DNA of 64,000 bases from an uncultured Prevotellaceae bacterium (GTDB lineage Bacteria; Bacteroidota; Bacteroidia; Bacteroidales; Muribaculaceae). Below are positions 43,331-51,741 of the stretch, one piece after another. The translations under genes and the position numbers were made by a program. The stretch covers positions 1 to 64,000 of the forward strand of contig ONMF01000003.1 in NCBI GenBank assembly GCA_900318865.1, given 5' to 3'. How positions within the stretch are numbered: the first letter of the stretch is position 1; every line of letters starts with the position of its first letter. The notes beneath the pieces are model-generated. The model made no database searches. It was not told the DNA's origin and saw only the letters and a list, made by a program, of their open reading frames with translations.

Positions 43331-43879
43331 CGTGAAGCGGCGGCCTTACAGAGCCTATCGCCCATGCACACACACCACAAGGGCCGCCCCGGCATCCACC
43401 GGCAGCGGCCCTTGTCCTTGGCTCGACAGCCCGGCACACGTCCCCAAGTCGTCCTGAAGGAGCAGCATCGCTTAGGCCGGAAATGTTGTTCATTGTTGTC
43501 CGGTGCTGTCGTTTTTATTCACCCCTGCCGCCCCGCAAGGCGGGACGGGGCCACTGAAACACACTGCGCCGCAGGGCTGTTCATCGCAGATGAACCTTTT
43601 GACAAAGCCCCATGTTTCGGCACCTCCCGGCGCCAAACACGGGGGTAACGCACCGGCCATCGCACGTTCCTCGCAGAGGCACAACCATGCTTCACGTAGT
43701 AGCTAAAAGCACTCGGATTTTTCACGTCGCACCATTTTTTCTTCAAAAATCGGTTCTTTTTGCGGTCGTAATTAAAAATAAATTTCTATCTTTGTAAATT
43801 GCATGTAGCAGATATCGCCACAAGCATTTTACTGCATGCGCAAGAAATTGACAAATAACAAATTAAAACGATATAGGTT
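43331..43879. other. 549-base intergenic region with successive hairpins
   Basis: No convincing gene. It contains a 9-bp stem AAGGGCCGC/GCGGCCCTT (43379-43412, plausible terminator for the gene before), a GC-rich stem around GCCCCGCAAGGCGGG (43525-43550), a 7-bp hairpin GTTCATC/GATGAAC (43579-43595) and a ten-base near-perfect stem CCCCATGTTT/AAACACGGGG (43605-43651). Short ORFs here read as low-complexity and are not accepted. A -7-like TATCTTTG at 43787-43794 may serve sppA, but its TTG is 24 bases away. Confidence 0.6.
43379..43412 (+). terminator. Possible terminator after the dockerin-like gene
   Basis: Stem AAGGGCCGC (43379-43387) with GCGGCCCTT (43404-43412); followed by TGTCCTTGG, a weak T-run. 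Confidence 0.4.
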
Positions 43880-45694
43880 ATGATGAAGAAATTTTTGCTC
43901 ATCGTGTGTGGGTCGTTTGTCGGAACGTTCTTGGCTCTGTTTTTTTGTATCATTGCATCGATGATTATGAGTTTTGCCATCATGGGGGCAAGTTCCATGG
44001 GAAGCAAGAAAACTGCATCGGTCGACAAAAATTCTATCCTCTATATCGCTCTTGACGGCGACATCAACGAGCGAGGCGGTGGCGCACCCGTGTCGATGAT
44101 GGACATGATGAACGGCAACCAGCAATACTCCCAAGGCCTCAATGTGCTGCTGGCAGCCATCAAGGAAGCCAAAGACAACAAGAAAATCGATGGCATCCTG
44201 ATTGATTGCAAAGGTGGCAGCGCATCGCCGGCAACTCGCGAAGCCTTGCGCCGCTCGCTGGCCGACTTCAAGCAGCAATCGGGCAAATGGATTTGGGCGT
44301 TCGGCAACGAGGGCATCGACCAGGGCGACTACTATGTGGCCAGCGTGGCCGACAGCATCTTCATCAACCCCGTGGGGGCCGTCGACATACACGGATTCGC
44401 ATCGGTGACACCGTTCTTCAAGCGATTGTTTGACAAGGTGGGTGTGGAGATGCAAGTGATTCGCGTGGGCACATTCAAAAGCGCTGTCGAGCCTTATATC
44501 CTCGATAGCATCTCGCCGGCCAACCGGCTGCAGCAAGAACACTACATCGGCGCCATCTGGAAAGAAATGGCCGACACCATGGCTGCAGGACGCAAGCTCA
44601 CCAACGCACGCATCAACCAGCTGGCCGACAGCCTGCTTGTCGCCATGGAGGCCGACTCTCTTCTGAAGTATAAAATCGTGGACGGCTTGTGCTATCGCCA
44701 CGATTTCGAGAAAAAACTCAAAGCCAAGACCAACGTCGACGAGAAGGACGACCTCAAACTCGTCTACCCCGAAGACCTGGCGCCCGAAGTTGAAGAAACA
44801 ACCAGCAGCGACCAGATTGCCGTGGTCTACGCCACTGGCGAAATCGATGCCGGCGGCGGTGGCGTCATGGGCCGCAACGATGGCATCGACAGCGAGGAAT
44901 TGTCCGACATCATCTATGACCTCATCAAGGAGGACAAGGTGAAAGGCATGGTGCTCAGGGTGAATTCTCCGGGTGGCAGCGCCTTCGGCTCCGAGCAAAT
45001 CTGGGAAGCCGTCAACAAATTCAAGCAAAGCGGCAAGCCCGTGGCCGTCTCCATGGGCGACTATGCCGCCTCGGGTGGCTACTACATCTCGTGCGGAGCC
45101 GACCGCATCTTTGCCGAGCGCACCACCATCACGGGGTCGATTGGTATCTTCGGAATGATTCCCAACGGCGAGAAATTGATTAAAGATAACCTCTATATCA
45201 ACTCGAGCGAGGTGGCCACCAACGACAACGCCGCCATGGGCGCCGGGATGTTCGGCATCCCGATGAAGCGACTCACCCCCACCCAGCTGGCTGCACTGCA
45301 GCGCATGGTGAACAATGGCTATGAACTCTTCACCAAGCGTTGTGCCGATGGCCGCCACGTGTCGCAGGACAGCATCAAGAAGATTGCCGAAGGACGCGTG
45401 TGGGACGGCGTCACTGCCAAGCAGATTGGCCTCGTCGACGAATTCGGCGGCTTGGAGAAAGCGGTGAAATGGGTGGCCGACAAAGCCGGCATGAAACCCG
45501 ACAAATACAAAACCCAAAACTATCCGGCACTCGAACCCGACTGGCGAGCCATGCTCAACGCCATCATGGCGCAGCAAATGGAAGCCCGCATGCGCAGCGA
45601 GCTGGGCGACCTCTACGACTATCACCGCCAGCTGCAAATCATCGCGCAACGTCAACGCATCCTGTGCCTGATGGAACCCCTGAAGCTGCAATAA
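43880..45694 (+). CDS. sppA: Signal peptide peptidase SppA, 67K type
   Basis: A 604-residue membrane protease with one N-terminal span (about 3-33) and two tandem ClpP-like halves. The catalytic lysine is Lys200 in GTFKSAVEPY (first half) and the serine is Ser398 in DYAASGGYYIS (second half), the layout of the E. coli long form. It degrades signal peptides released in the inner membrane. It starts a run sppA-lpxK-thiL-acetyltransferase; sppA next to lpxK is a common Bacteroidetes order. Confidence 0.94.
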   Translation: MMKKFLLIVCGSFVGTFLALFFCIIASMIMSFAIMGASSMGSKKTASVDKNSILYIALDGDINERGGGAPVSMMDMMNGNQQYSQGLNVLLAAIKEAKDNKKIDGILIDCKGGSASPATREALRRSLADFKQQSGKWIWAFGNEGIDQGDYYVASVADSIFINPVGAVDIHGFASVTPFFKRLFDKVGVEMQVIRVGTFKSAVEPYILDSISPANRLQQEHYIGAIWKEMADTMAAGRKLTNARINQLADSLLVAMEADSLLKYKIVDGLCYRHDFEKKLKAKTNVDEKDDLKLVYPEDLAPEVEETTSSDQIAVVYATGEIDAGGGGVMGRNDGIDSEELSDIIYDLIKEDKVKGMVLRVNSPGGSAFGSEQIWEAVNKFKQSGKPVAVSMGDYAASGGYYISCGADRIFAERTTITGSIGIFGMIPNGEKLIKDNLYINSSEVATNDNAAMGAGMFGIPMKRLTPTQLAALQRMVNNGYELFTKRCADGRHVSQDSIKKIAEGRVWDGVTAKQIGLVDEFGGLEKAVKWVADKAGMKPDKYKTQNYPALEPDWRAMLNAIMAQQMEARMRSELGDLYDYHRQLQIIAQRQRILCLMEPLKLQ

Positions 45695-45738
45695 TCGCCA
45701 TCAGCCACACTATTTCAAGGTTCAACGGATTCACACAA

Positions 45739-46845
45739 GTGATTGATTTCTCTAAAATACTCAACAAGCAGCAACGCCGCACATTGCTCAACGCCATCCT
45801 CACCCCGTTCTCATGGCTCTACGGGGCCGGCGTGTGGGTGCGCAACGCTTTGTTCGGCATGAAGGTGCTGCCGCAGGAGTCGTTCGACGTGCCTGTGGTA
45901 TCGGTGGGAAACATCACTGTGGGCGGAACGGGCAAAACGCCCCATGTGGAATACATCATCGAGATGCTCTGCCGCCGTTACAACATCGGGGTGCTCAGCC
46001 GGGGCTACAAGCGAAAAACCAAAGGATTTATCCTGGCCAGCGACTCACTCTCGGCACGCGACCTGGGCGACGAGCCGTTCCAGATTTCCCGCAAGTACAA
46101 CGGCTTGATTACCATGGCCGTGTGCGAGAACCGGCGCAAAGGCATCCACGAATTGCTGCGCATCAACCCCGACATCAACCTCATCTTGCTCGACGACGCG
46201 TTCCAGCACCGCTATGTCAAGCCCAAGGTCAACATCGTGCTGGTGGACTTCAACCGGCCGCCATTCAACGACAAGCTGCTGCCGCTGGGGACCCTGCGCG
46301 AGCCCCCTCACCGACTGCTGCAAAGCGACCTGGTGGTGGTCACCAAGTGCCCCACCGACATCATGCCCGTCGACATCCGCATGATGAAGGAAAATCTCGA
46401 TTTATTCCCGTCGACCGAGCTGTTTTTCAGCAATATCCGCTATGCCGACCCCGTGCCGGTGTTCCCGGTGCCCAATCCTCAGATTTCATCCTTGTCGTGG
46501 CTCCAACCCACCGACACCGTGCTGTGCATCACCGGCATCGCCAGCCCCAAACCGCTCGTGCGCTACCTCAGGCAGTTCCAGGCCACCGTCAAGGTGATGC
46601 ACTACGATGATCACCACGACTTTTCGAGGGCCGATTTCGACGAGATTTTCCATGTCTTCGACCAGCTGGAAGGCCGGCGCAAGTTCATCATCACCACCGA
46701 AAAAGACGCCGTGCGCATTGTGGGCAATGCCTACTATCCACCCACCATGCGCTCATGCATCTACTACATCCCCATCAGGGTGGGATTCCTCGATTTCGAG
46801 GACCGCGATTTTGTCACCACACTGATTAAACGCATCGACAATTAA
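45739..46845 (+). CDS. lpxK: Tetraacyldisaccharide 4'-kinase
   Basis: A 368-residue enzyme of lipid A synthesis that phosphorylates the 4' position. I chose GTG 45739 (MIDFSKILNKQQRRTLL) because the open frame further upstream lies inside sppA and is not homologous. Walker A is NITVGGTGKTP, followed by GVLSRGYKRKTKGF and LILLDDAFQHRYVKP, the catalytic and membrane-associated regions; late motifs are TDTVLCITGIASP and YDDHHDF. The start codon and a 44-base gap to sppA suggest co-transcription. Confidence 0.93.
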   Translation: MIDFSKILNKQQRRTLLNAILTPFSWLYGAGVWVRNALFGMKVLPQESFDVPVVSVGNITVGGTGKTPHVEYIIEMLCRRYNIGVLSRGYKRKTKGFILASDSLSARDLGDEPFQISRKYNGLITMAVCENRRKGIHELLRINPDINLILLDDAFQHRYVKPKVNIVLVDFNRPPFNDKLLPLGTLREPPHRLLQSDLVVVTKCPTDIMPVDIRMMKENLDLFPSTELFFSNIRYADPVPVFPVPNPQISSLSWLQPTDTVLCITGIASPKPLVRYLRQFQATVKVMHYDDHHDFSRADFDEIFHVFDQLEGRRKFIITTEKDAVRIVGNAYYPPTMRSCIYYIPIRVGFLDFEDRDFVTTLIKRIDN

Positions 46846-46898
46846 TCCGTCCTGCCGACCTACATACACAACGACCTTATTCAACTTTATTCCCGATA

Positions 46899-47933
46899 AT
46901 GAAAGAAACTGAAATCTCGACACTCGGCGAATTTGGACTCATCGACCATCTCACCGAGAACCTGCCGATTGCGCAGTCCTCAACGGTGAGAGGCGTGGGC
47001 GACGACTGCGCCGTCATGCATTACGACGGGCTTGAAACCCTGGTCACCACCGACCTCCTGCTCGAAGGCATCCACTTCGACCTCACCTACGTACCCCTCA
47101 AGCATCTGGGCTACAAAGCGGTAGTGGTCAACCTGAGCGACATATACGCCATGAACGGCACGCCCCGACAAATCACCGTGTCACTGGGCGTGAGCAAGCG
47201 CTTCACCCTGGAGCACATCGAGCAACTCTACGCCGGCATGCGCATCGCTTGCGAGCAATATGGCGTCGACATTGTGGGCGGCGACACCAGTGCCAGCGTC
47301 ACAGGGCTCATCATCAGCATCACCTGCCTGGGCACCGCTCCGAAGGATGACATTGTGTACCGCAACGGAGCGCACGACACCGACCTGATTTGTGTCAGTG
47401 GCGACCTCGGGGCGGCTTACATGGGACTCCAACTGCTCGAGCGCGAGCGCGAGGCCAGTGAAGGCATCAAGGACTTTCAGCCCGACTTTGCCGGACGCGA
47501 ATACCTCATCGAGCGCCAGCTCAAACCCGAAGCGCGCCGCGACGTAATCGACGAGCTCCGGCAGCTGGGCGTGCGCCCCACTGCCATGATGGATGTGAGC
47601 GATGGATTGTCGTCCGAGTTGCTGCACATCTGCCGCAACAGCCGGGTGGGATGCCGCATCTACGAAGAGCGCATCCCCATCGACTACCAAACCGCAGTCA
47701 TGGCCGAAGAACTGAACATGAACCTGGTCACGGCAGCCATGAATGGCGGCGAGGACTACGAACTGCTCTTCACCGTGCCGCTCACCGACCACGAGAAAGT
47801 CGCACAGATGAAAACGGCACGGCTCATCGGCCGCGTCACCAAGCCCGAACTGGGGGCTTATCTGGTCACACGCGATAACGCCGAACTCGAAATCAGGGCA
47901 CAAGGATGGAATGCCTTCAACTCTAACCAGTAA
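46899..47933 (+). CDS. thiL: Thiamine-monophosphate kinase
   Basis: A 344-residue AIR-synthase-fold enzyme that makes thiamine diphosphate from the monophosphate. The metal- and ATP-binding N-terminal motif is VGDDCAVMHYDG; then DLLLEGIHFDLTYVPLKHLG, VGGDTSASVTG and the C-terminal MMDVSDGLSSELLHIC, NGGEDYELLF. Unlike the thiamine uptake genes at 30924-33807 it has no riboswitch here and sits in a lipid A operon. It depends on 53 bases of spacing after lpxK. Confidence 0.93.
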   Translation: MKETEISTLGEFGLIDHLTENLPIAQSSTVRGVGDDCAVMHYDGLETLVTTDLLLEGIHFDLTYVPLKHLGYKAVVVNLSDIYAMNGTPRQITVSLGVSKRFTLEHIEQLYAGMRIACEQYGVDIVGGDTSASVTGLIISITCLGTAPKDDIVYRNGAHDTDLICVSGDLGAAYMGLQLLEREREASEGIKDFQPDFAGREYLIERQLKPEARRDVIDELRQLGVRPTAMMDVSDGLSSELLHICRNSRVGCRIYEERIPIDYQTAVMAEELNMNLVTAAMNGGEDYELLFTVPLTDHEKVAQMKTARLIGRVTKPELGAYLVTRDNAELEIRAQGWNAFNSNQ

Positions 47934-47947
47934 GCACGCTACCACCG

Positions 47948-48502
47948 ATGACCGAACTGGAAAAAATGATGAGCGGCGACCTGTACCAGGCCACCGACAA
48001 CACCGAACTGCTCAACATGCTCATGGAGACACGCGACATGTGCTATGACTTCAACAGGCTTCATCCGCGCAACGTCGAGGCACAACAGGCGCTGCTCAGG
48101 CGGCTGCTGGGCAAAACAGGCGAGCGCTTCAAAATCATTCAGCCTTTCTTCTGCGACTACGGATTCAACATCCGCGTGGGTGAAGATTTCTTTGCCAACA
48201 CCAACCTCGTCATCCTCGACGAGGCTCTTGTCACCTTTGGCGACAATGTGTTCATCGCTCCCAACTGCGCTTTCTACACGGCCGGGCATCCGCTCGATGC
48301 CCTGCAGCGCAAGCAGGGCCTCGAGTATTCACTGCCCATCACCGTGGGCAACAACGTGTGGATAGGTGGCAACGTGTGTGTCATGCCCGGTGTCACCATT
48401 GGCGACAACACCGTGATAGGCGGCGGCTCGGTCGTGGTGCACGACATCCCGGCCGGTGTGCTGGCGGCCGGCAATCCTTGCCGTGTGATTCGCACCCTGT
48501 AA
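47948..48502 (+). CDS. Maltose/galactoside O-acetyltransferase family protein
   Basis: A 184-residue left-handed beta-helix acetyltransferase of the LacA/Maa group. The N-terminal helical part (MSGDLYQATDNTELLNMLM) is the mac domain; hexapeptide repeats follow, with YTAGHPLD carrying the catalytic His and WIGGNVCVMPGVTIGDNTVIGGGSVV near the end. It would acetylate a sugar with acetyl-CoA, acting as a trimer. The gene follows thiL by 14 bases. It is not certain whether the substrate is a free sugar or an envelope component. Confidence 0.9.
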   Translation: MTELEKMMSGDLYQATDNTELLNMLMETRDMCYDFNRLHPRNVEAQQALLRRLLGKTGERFKIIQPFFCDYGFNIRVGEDFFANTNLVILDEALVTFGDNVFIAPNCAFYTAGHPLDALQRKQGLEYSLPITVGNNVWIGGNVCVMPGVTIGDNTVIGGGSVVVHDIPAGVLAAGNPCRVIRTL

Positions 48503-48532
48503 CCGCAATTCAGCAGTGCTCCCATATGTCAA

Positions 48533-48567
48533 AAAAATCCCCGCGCCAGGCTGGCGCGGGGATTTTT
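48533..48567. terminator. Bidirectional terminator between convergent genes
   Basis: 17-bp stem (48533-48549 with 48551-48567): AAAAATCCCCGCGCCAG pairs with CTGGCGCGGGGATTTTT. T-runs on both strands suit the convergent acetyltransferase and OmpA genes. Confidence 0.9.
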
Positions 48568-48594
48568 AATGGTTAGTCAACTCTCAGTGTGAGA

Positions 48595-49785
48595 TCACTT
48601 GTTCTGGCTGAGGATGGTGCAAACCGAAACACGGTTCCACTCGGGCTCGCTGAACATGTCGCCCACGCCAAGACCCTGAGCGTCGATACGGTTGGCATTC
48701 ACTTTGTACTTCTTGACCAGCATGGACTTCACGGCTTCGGCACGGGCTTTGGCCAGACGCTCGTTGATTTCCTTGCTGCCCTCGGGCGAAGCATATCCAC
48801 GGATTTCAACGGTAGCATCCTTGTGGTTCTTCAAGAAAGTAGCAACGCGCTCCACGTTGGGCATCTGAGCGTTGGTGATCACCGACTTGCCCTGAGCGAA
48901 GAACACATTCGTCTCGAGCGACTCACCGGTCTTGCTCACAACCTTCTCAACGGGCTTCTCAACCACTTTCTCAACCACTTTCTCAACCACCTTCACCTCG
49001 GGTTTGCGGTTACGCAGGTCGTTGATCTCGGCATTCAGGGCATCGATGTCGGCCTGAGTGTACTTCTTGTCGCACAGAGCGAAGTGGTGGGTACCGTTGC
49101 TGTTGCCGAAGTGATAGGTGACACCGGCCTGCAGCTCAACCACAGCGTGGTTGGCGTTGAAACGGCTCACGGGGTGAGTTTGCTCGGCACGGACCAGACG
49201 GTCAACGTCGCCGTTCATGTCCCAGAGCACCGAGGGCTTCAAGCTCACGGTCCAGGCTTTCTCAGCACCCAGGTTCCAGTTGAAGTTCAGGCCAGCCTTG
49301 GTGTACCACGAGTTGTCATCGCAGCAGCCATGCCAAGTCTCGTTGCGCAGGGCCTCATTCTGATGGTAAGCATGGAGCCAGCCGGCGCCGAGCACACCCT
49401 CAAGTTCGAAGGTGCGCGGAGTGCCCTTGTAGCCCATGAAGGCGTTGGTCAGGTTCAAGGCAGCGAATGCGCCCACAAACTGATGATCGATAACGTTAAG
49501 GCTCTTGGGTCCCCAGTAAGCCACCTCTTTGTTCCAGCTGGTAGTGTTGATGGTCCACTCACCTTCCACACCGACGCCCAGCACCGGGGTGATCTGCTTG
49601 CGAATCTCAGCTCCGAAAATGCCACGGGCATTCTGCCAGAAAGCGTAGTGCTGGAAAGGCATCACGGCACCACCCTTGACGGTGATCGACCAGTTGTCGG
49701 TAAATTTGCTACCCTGCAGGGTAACTTGTGCCTGAGCGGCAACAAAGCCCATAACGAGGGCCAGAGTTAAAATAATCTTTTTCAT
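48595..49785 (-). CDS. OmpA-family outer-membrane protein
   Basis: A 396-residue major outer-membrane protein (signal MKKIILTLALVMGFVAAQA). The first 230 residues form the beta-barrel with many aromatic strands; then a Lys/Glu/Val repeat linker (VVEKVVEKVVEKPVEKVV) and the OmpA-like peptidoglycan-binding domain, with NVFFAQGKSVITNAQMPNVE, VEIRGYASPEGSKEINERLA and RVDAQGLGVGD-like NRIDAQGLGVGD. It anchors the outer membrane to the wall and is a typical abundant protein of Bacteroidales. Its own promoter lies at 49854-49884. Confidence 0.93.
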   Translation of the reverse strand: MKKIILTLALVMGFVAAQAQVTLQGSKFTDNWSITVKGGAVMPFQHYAFWQNARGIFGAEIRKQITPVLGVGVEGEWTINTTSWNKEVAYWGPKSLNVIDHQFVGAFAALNLTNAFMGYKGTPRTFELEGVLGAGWLHAYHQNEALRNETWHGCCDDNSWYTKAGLNFNWNLGAEKAWTVSLKPSVLWDMNGDVDRLVRAEQTHPVSRFNANHAVVELQAGVTYHFGNSNGTHHFALCDKKYTQADIDALNAEINDLRNRKPEVKVVEKVVEKVVEKPVEKVVSKTGESLETNVFFAQGKSVITNAQMPNVERVATFLKNHKDATVEIRGYASPEGSKEINERLAKARAEAVKSMLVKKYKVNANRIDAQGLGVGDMFSEPEWNRVSVCTILSQNK

Positions 49786-49853
49786 CTTGCTTTTTGCTTT
49801 AGAAAAAATTAAATAGTTATTGTATTTTCAGTTTTTTTCACGTTTTTGACGCA

Positions 49854-49884
49854 CAAAGGTAGTATAAATTTCTCTTTTCACCAA
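49854..49884 (-). promoter_or_regulatory. Promoter of the ompA-like gene
   Basis: On the minus strand, -33 TTG at 49884-49882, 20 bases, -7 TACCTTTG at 49861-49854. Confidence 0.65.
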
Positions 49885-49935
49885 AAATTATTAAATCTAT
49901 CACACCATCGACTCAACTAAACCCGTGCGCAAGCA

Positions 49936-50607
49936 TCACAAGTTCAGCACGATATTGACGAGGGCCGTAATGTCGGCTATCGACACCGACCCATCGTTAT
50001 TCACATCGAAAACAGCATCTTCTTTCTCGTCAAGCAGGGCATTGACCAGCGCCGTGACATCGGCAATCGACACCGTGCCGTCGCAGTTCACATCGCCCCG
50101 CGCGCTCACTTCAAGCACCACCTCACGCACGGCGCCATTACTCTGAACATCGGCTTTCCATGCGGCAAGCCGCAGCTGGGCGCGGCTGGGCCAGCCGGGC
50201 TGGCGGTCCAGTTTCACCGCAAGGGTATTGGTCTTGGACGGGGTGGCCAGCGCACAAATCACCGAGTCGACCGTTTCGCCTTGCTCATTGAGCAGGGCAA
50301 CAGTGAGTGCAGCACGCTCGGGCTTGAAGTAGGACTCGTTCCAGAATTCCGTCACCCATGTCGTGGTCACCGTCAGGGTGTCGACCGCCTCACATGTGAA
50401 GGCTGGCGACGTCAGTGTGTAGGTGTTACCGGCCTGCGTGGTGAACAATGTGATTTTATTGTGCAGAATGTTGTAGCTGTTCAATTCCACATCGGCTCGA
50501 TTATAAGTCCATTGGTCAAAGCTCTTGCTGCTGAACTGGGGAAAGGCTTGCGCCAGACACACAACGCAAACCACCGAACACATCAAAAATCCAAACAGAC
50601 GTTTCAT
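49936..50607 (-). CDS. Secreted protein with C-terminal dockerin-like module
   Basis: A 223-residue exported protein (signal MKRLFGFLMCSVVCVVCLAQA). The first 140 residues form a beta-rich domain with a TLTSPAF segment, typical of carbohydrate-binding-like jelly rolls in gut Bacteroidales. The last 60 residues are two EF-hand-like units: DVNCDGTVSIADVTALVNALL and DVNNDGSVSIADITALVNIVL, almost the same as the C-terminus of the 843-residue protein at 40799. The shared module suggests a common docking or calcium-dependent role. Its promoter is at 50639-50670. Confidence 0.8.
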   Translation of the reverse strand: MKRLFGFLMCSVVCVVCLAQAFPQFSSKSFDQWTYNRADVELNSYNILHNKITLFTTQAGNTYTLTSPAFTCEAVDTLTVTTTWVTEFWNESYFKPERAALTVALLNEQGETVDSVICALATPSKTNTLAVKLDRQPGWPSRAQLRLAAWKADVQSNGAVREVVLEVSARGDVNCDGTVSIADVTALVNALLDEKEDAVFDVNNDGSVSIADITALVNIVLNL

Positions 50608-50638
50608 CGCGTTACACCATATTTATATATTATACACG

Positions 50639-50670
50639 CAAAGATAACAAAATCCTATCCATAAGTGCAA
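50639..50670 (-). promoter_or_regulatory. Promoter of the dockerin-like protein gene
   Basis: On the minus strand, -33 TTG at 50670-50668, 21 bases, -7 TATCTTTG at 50646-50639. Confidence 0.55.
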
Positions 50671-50708
50671 CAAAAATGCTTTTTTTTGAAAAAAAACGGA
50701 CAAAACGA

Positions 50709-50738
50709 TTGCGCATTCAAAAAAAAGCACTATCTTTG
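50709..50738 (+). promoter_or_regulatory. Promoter of tRNA-Ala
   Basis: -33 TTG at 50709-50711, 19 bases, -7 TATCTTTG at 50731-50738; the tRNA begins at 50750. Confidence 0.65.
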
Positions 50739-50749
50739 CATCCGCAATT

Positions 50750-50822
50750 GGGGCATTAGCTCATCTGGTAGAGCGCAACACTGGCAGTGTTGAGGTAAGC
50801 GGTTCGAGTCCGCTATGCTCCA
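50750..50822 (+). tRNA. tRNA-Ala, anticodon GGC
   Basis: A 73-base cloverleaf. The acceptor stem is GGGGCAT/ATGCTCC with a G3-U70 pair, the alanine identity signal. The anticodon arm is CAACA-CTGGCAG-TGTTG, giving anticodon GGC, which reads GCC. The T-arm is GCGGTTCGAGTCCGC. The 3' CCA is not encoded. A terminator follows. Confidence 0.95.
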
Positions 50823-50829
50823 CACCAAG

Positions 50830-50862
50830 GCGGCTGGGGATTATCCCGGCCGCTGCTTTTTT
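50830..50862 (+). terminator. Terminator of tRNA-Ala
   Basis: Stem GCGGCTGGG (50830-50838) with CCCGGCCGC (50845-50853), a small loop, then a T-run at 50856-50862. Confidence 0.8.
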
Positions 50863-50865
50863 ATG

Positions 50866-51315
50866 TCACACGTCGCTGGCACCCACCTCCGCCAGGCACA
50901 TCTCGCGGTATTCGGCCCAGTCGGGGTCCTCCTCGGCATGGAACTGCAAGGGCAGTACATCGAAGGGCGCCAGCGCTTCGTTGATTTTCTTTTGGAACAG
51001 GTGCAGGCTGCGCGCGTAGAACACCCAGTTGCGCTCGCCGTCACCCGTGTAGACTCCGGTCATCACCGCCACGGGGTCGGCATCGAACACGGCCGCCAGC
51101 GCATCATGCACTTCGCCCATCAGCCGCGCCTCACGTTCACGCGGCAACCCTTTGGCGTCGGCCTCGTAGGGCAAGGTCACCTCCACGCGGTAGACGAACT
51201 TTCCGGTCTTTATCACATTGTCCATGTCGCGGCGGCCCGTGACAAGAATCACCCGCCCGTTATCGGCTTCGGCGGGCGCCGTCCACCATTCATTGCTGAT
51301 TATCAGTTTCGACAT
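50866..51315 (-). CDS. DUF695-family protein
   Basis: A 149-residue cytoplasmic protein. It starts with NEWWTAPAEADNGRVILVTGR and contains VEVTLPYEAD, VYTGDGERNWVFYARS and, at the end, ALAPFDVLPLQFHAEEDPDWAEYRE. These features (ERNWVFYA and DPDWAEY) match what I recall of DUF695, whose function is not known. It is transcribed alone and converges with the tRNA. A weak -7-like TAACTTTA on the minus strand lies near 51344. Confidence 0.72.
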   Translation of the reverse strand: MSKLIISNEWWTAPAEADNGRVILVTGRRDMDNVIKTGKFVYRVEVTLPYEADAKGLPREREARLMGEVHDALAAVFDADPVAVMTGVYTGDGERNWVFYARSLHLFQKKINEALAPFDVLPLQFHAEEDPDWAEYREMCLAEVGASDV

Positions 51316-51593
51316 AATCTCGATTTGGATTTCTTGACCATAAAGTTAGGAATTATCTGCGACGTAACCAATTTTTTTATTTTCATCGATGCTTGATTTA
51401 ACAGTTAGCCCACCTCACTCAATTGTTAAAAAATCGTTGCGGCTCATGCTCGCAGCATCGGTGCAAACGCTTTTGCCACCGAAGATTTAACATTTTAAGT
51501 TAATTGGTTCCGTATTTAATAATTCCTCTATCGCGGCACGCAGTGCAATAATTTCAGATTCAGGTTTTTATAAAAACATTAACAGTCGCAATT
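51316..51593. other. Intergenic region without visible genes
   Basis: Between the DUF695 start and the next promoter. AT-rich in parts; no ORF, tRNA or strong hairpin was seen. Confidence 0.5.
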
Positions 51594-51623
51594 TTGTCAC
51601 ATGATATTTTTTCTTTACCTTTG
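51594..51623 (+). promoter_or_regulatory. Promoter of the thioredoxin-fold gene and its small upstream ORF
   Basis: -33 TTG at 51594-51596, 19 bases, -7 TACCTTTG at 51616-51623. Transcription should start near 51630, nine bases before the small ORF. Confidence 0.65.
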
Positions 51624-51638
51624 CCGTCCCAATTCGAT

Positions 51639-51725
51639 ATGAAACGAAGTATTATTATGGGATGCCGAAAATCGGCAGGGGCCACTTCTCACGATGGATG
51701 TCGCGGAATGGCCTTGAAGTATTAA
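51639..51725 (+). CDS. Candidate 28-residue upstream ORF
   Basis: It would read MKRSIIMGCRKSAGATSHDG and continue CRGMALKY, then TAA, ending 16 bases before the next start. It begins right after the predicted transcription start. It contains two cysteines and no signal peptide. It may be a leader peptide, a regulatory uORF or chance; no homolog is known to me. Confidence 0.3.
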   Translation: MKRSIIMGCRKSAGATSHDGCRGMALKY

Positions 51726-51741
51726 CAAAAAATAGGGTTAA

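Noticed and set aside
43503..43706. 67-codon ORF in the hairpin-rich gap
   Set aside because: Low-complexity residues that follow the hairpin sequence; no start context, no similarity to a known protein type.
43829..45691. 620-codon open frame on the minus strand
   Set aside because: Antisense to sppA, whose catalytic Lys and Ser are clear. His/Val/Ala-rich composition is typical of a reverse-strand shadow.
45340..45738. N-terminal extension of lpxK
   Set aside because: This part lies inside sppA in another frame and has no similarity to LpxK starts.
48589..49770. 393-codon open frame on the plus strand
   Set aside because: Antisense to the OmpA gene, whose barrel and peptidoglycan-binding domain are clear.
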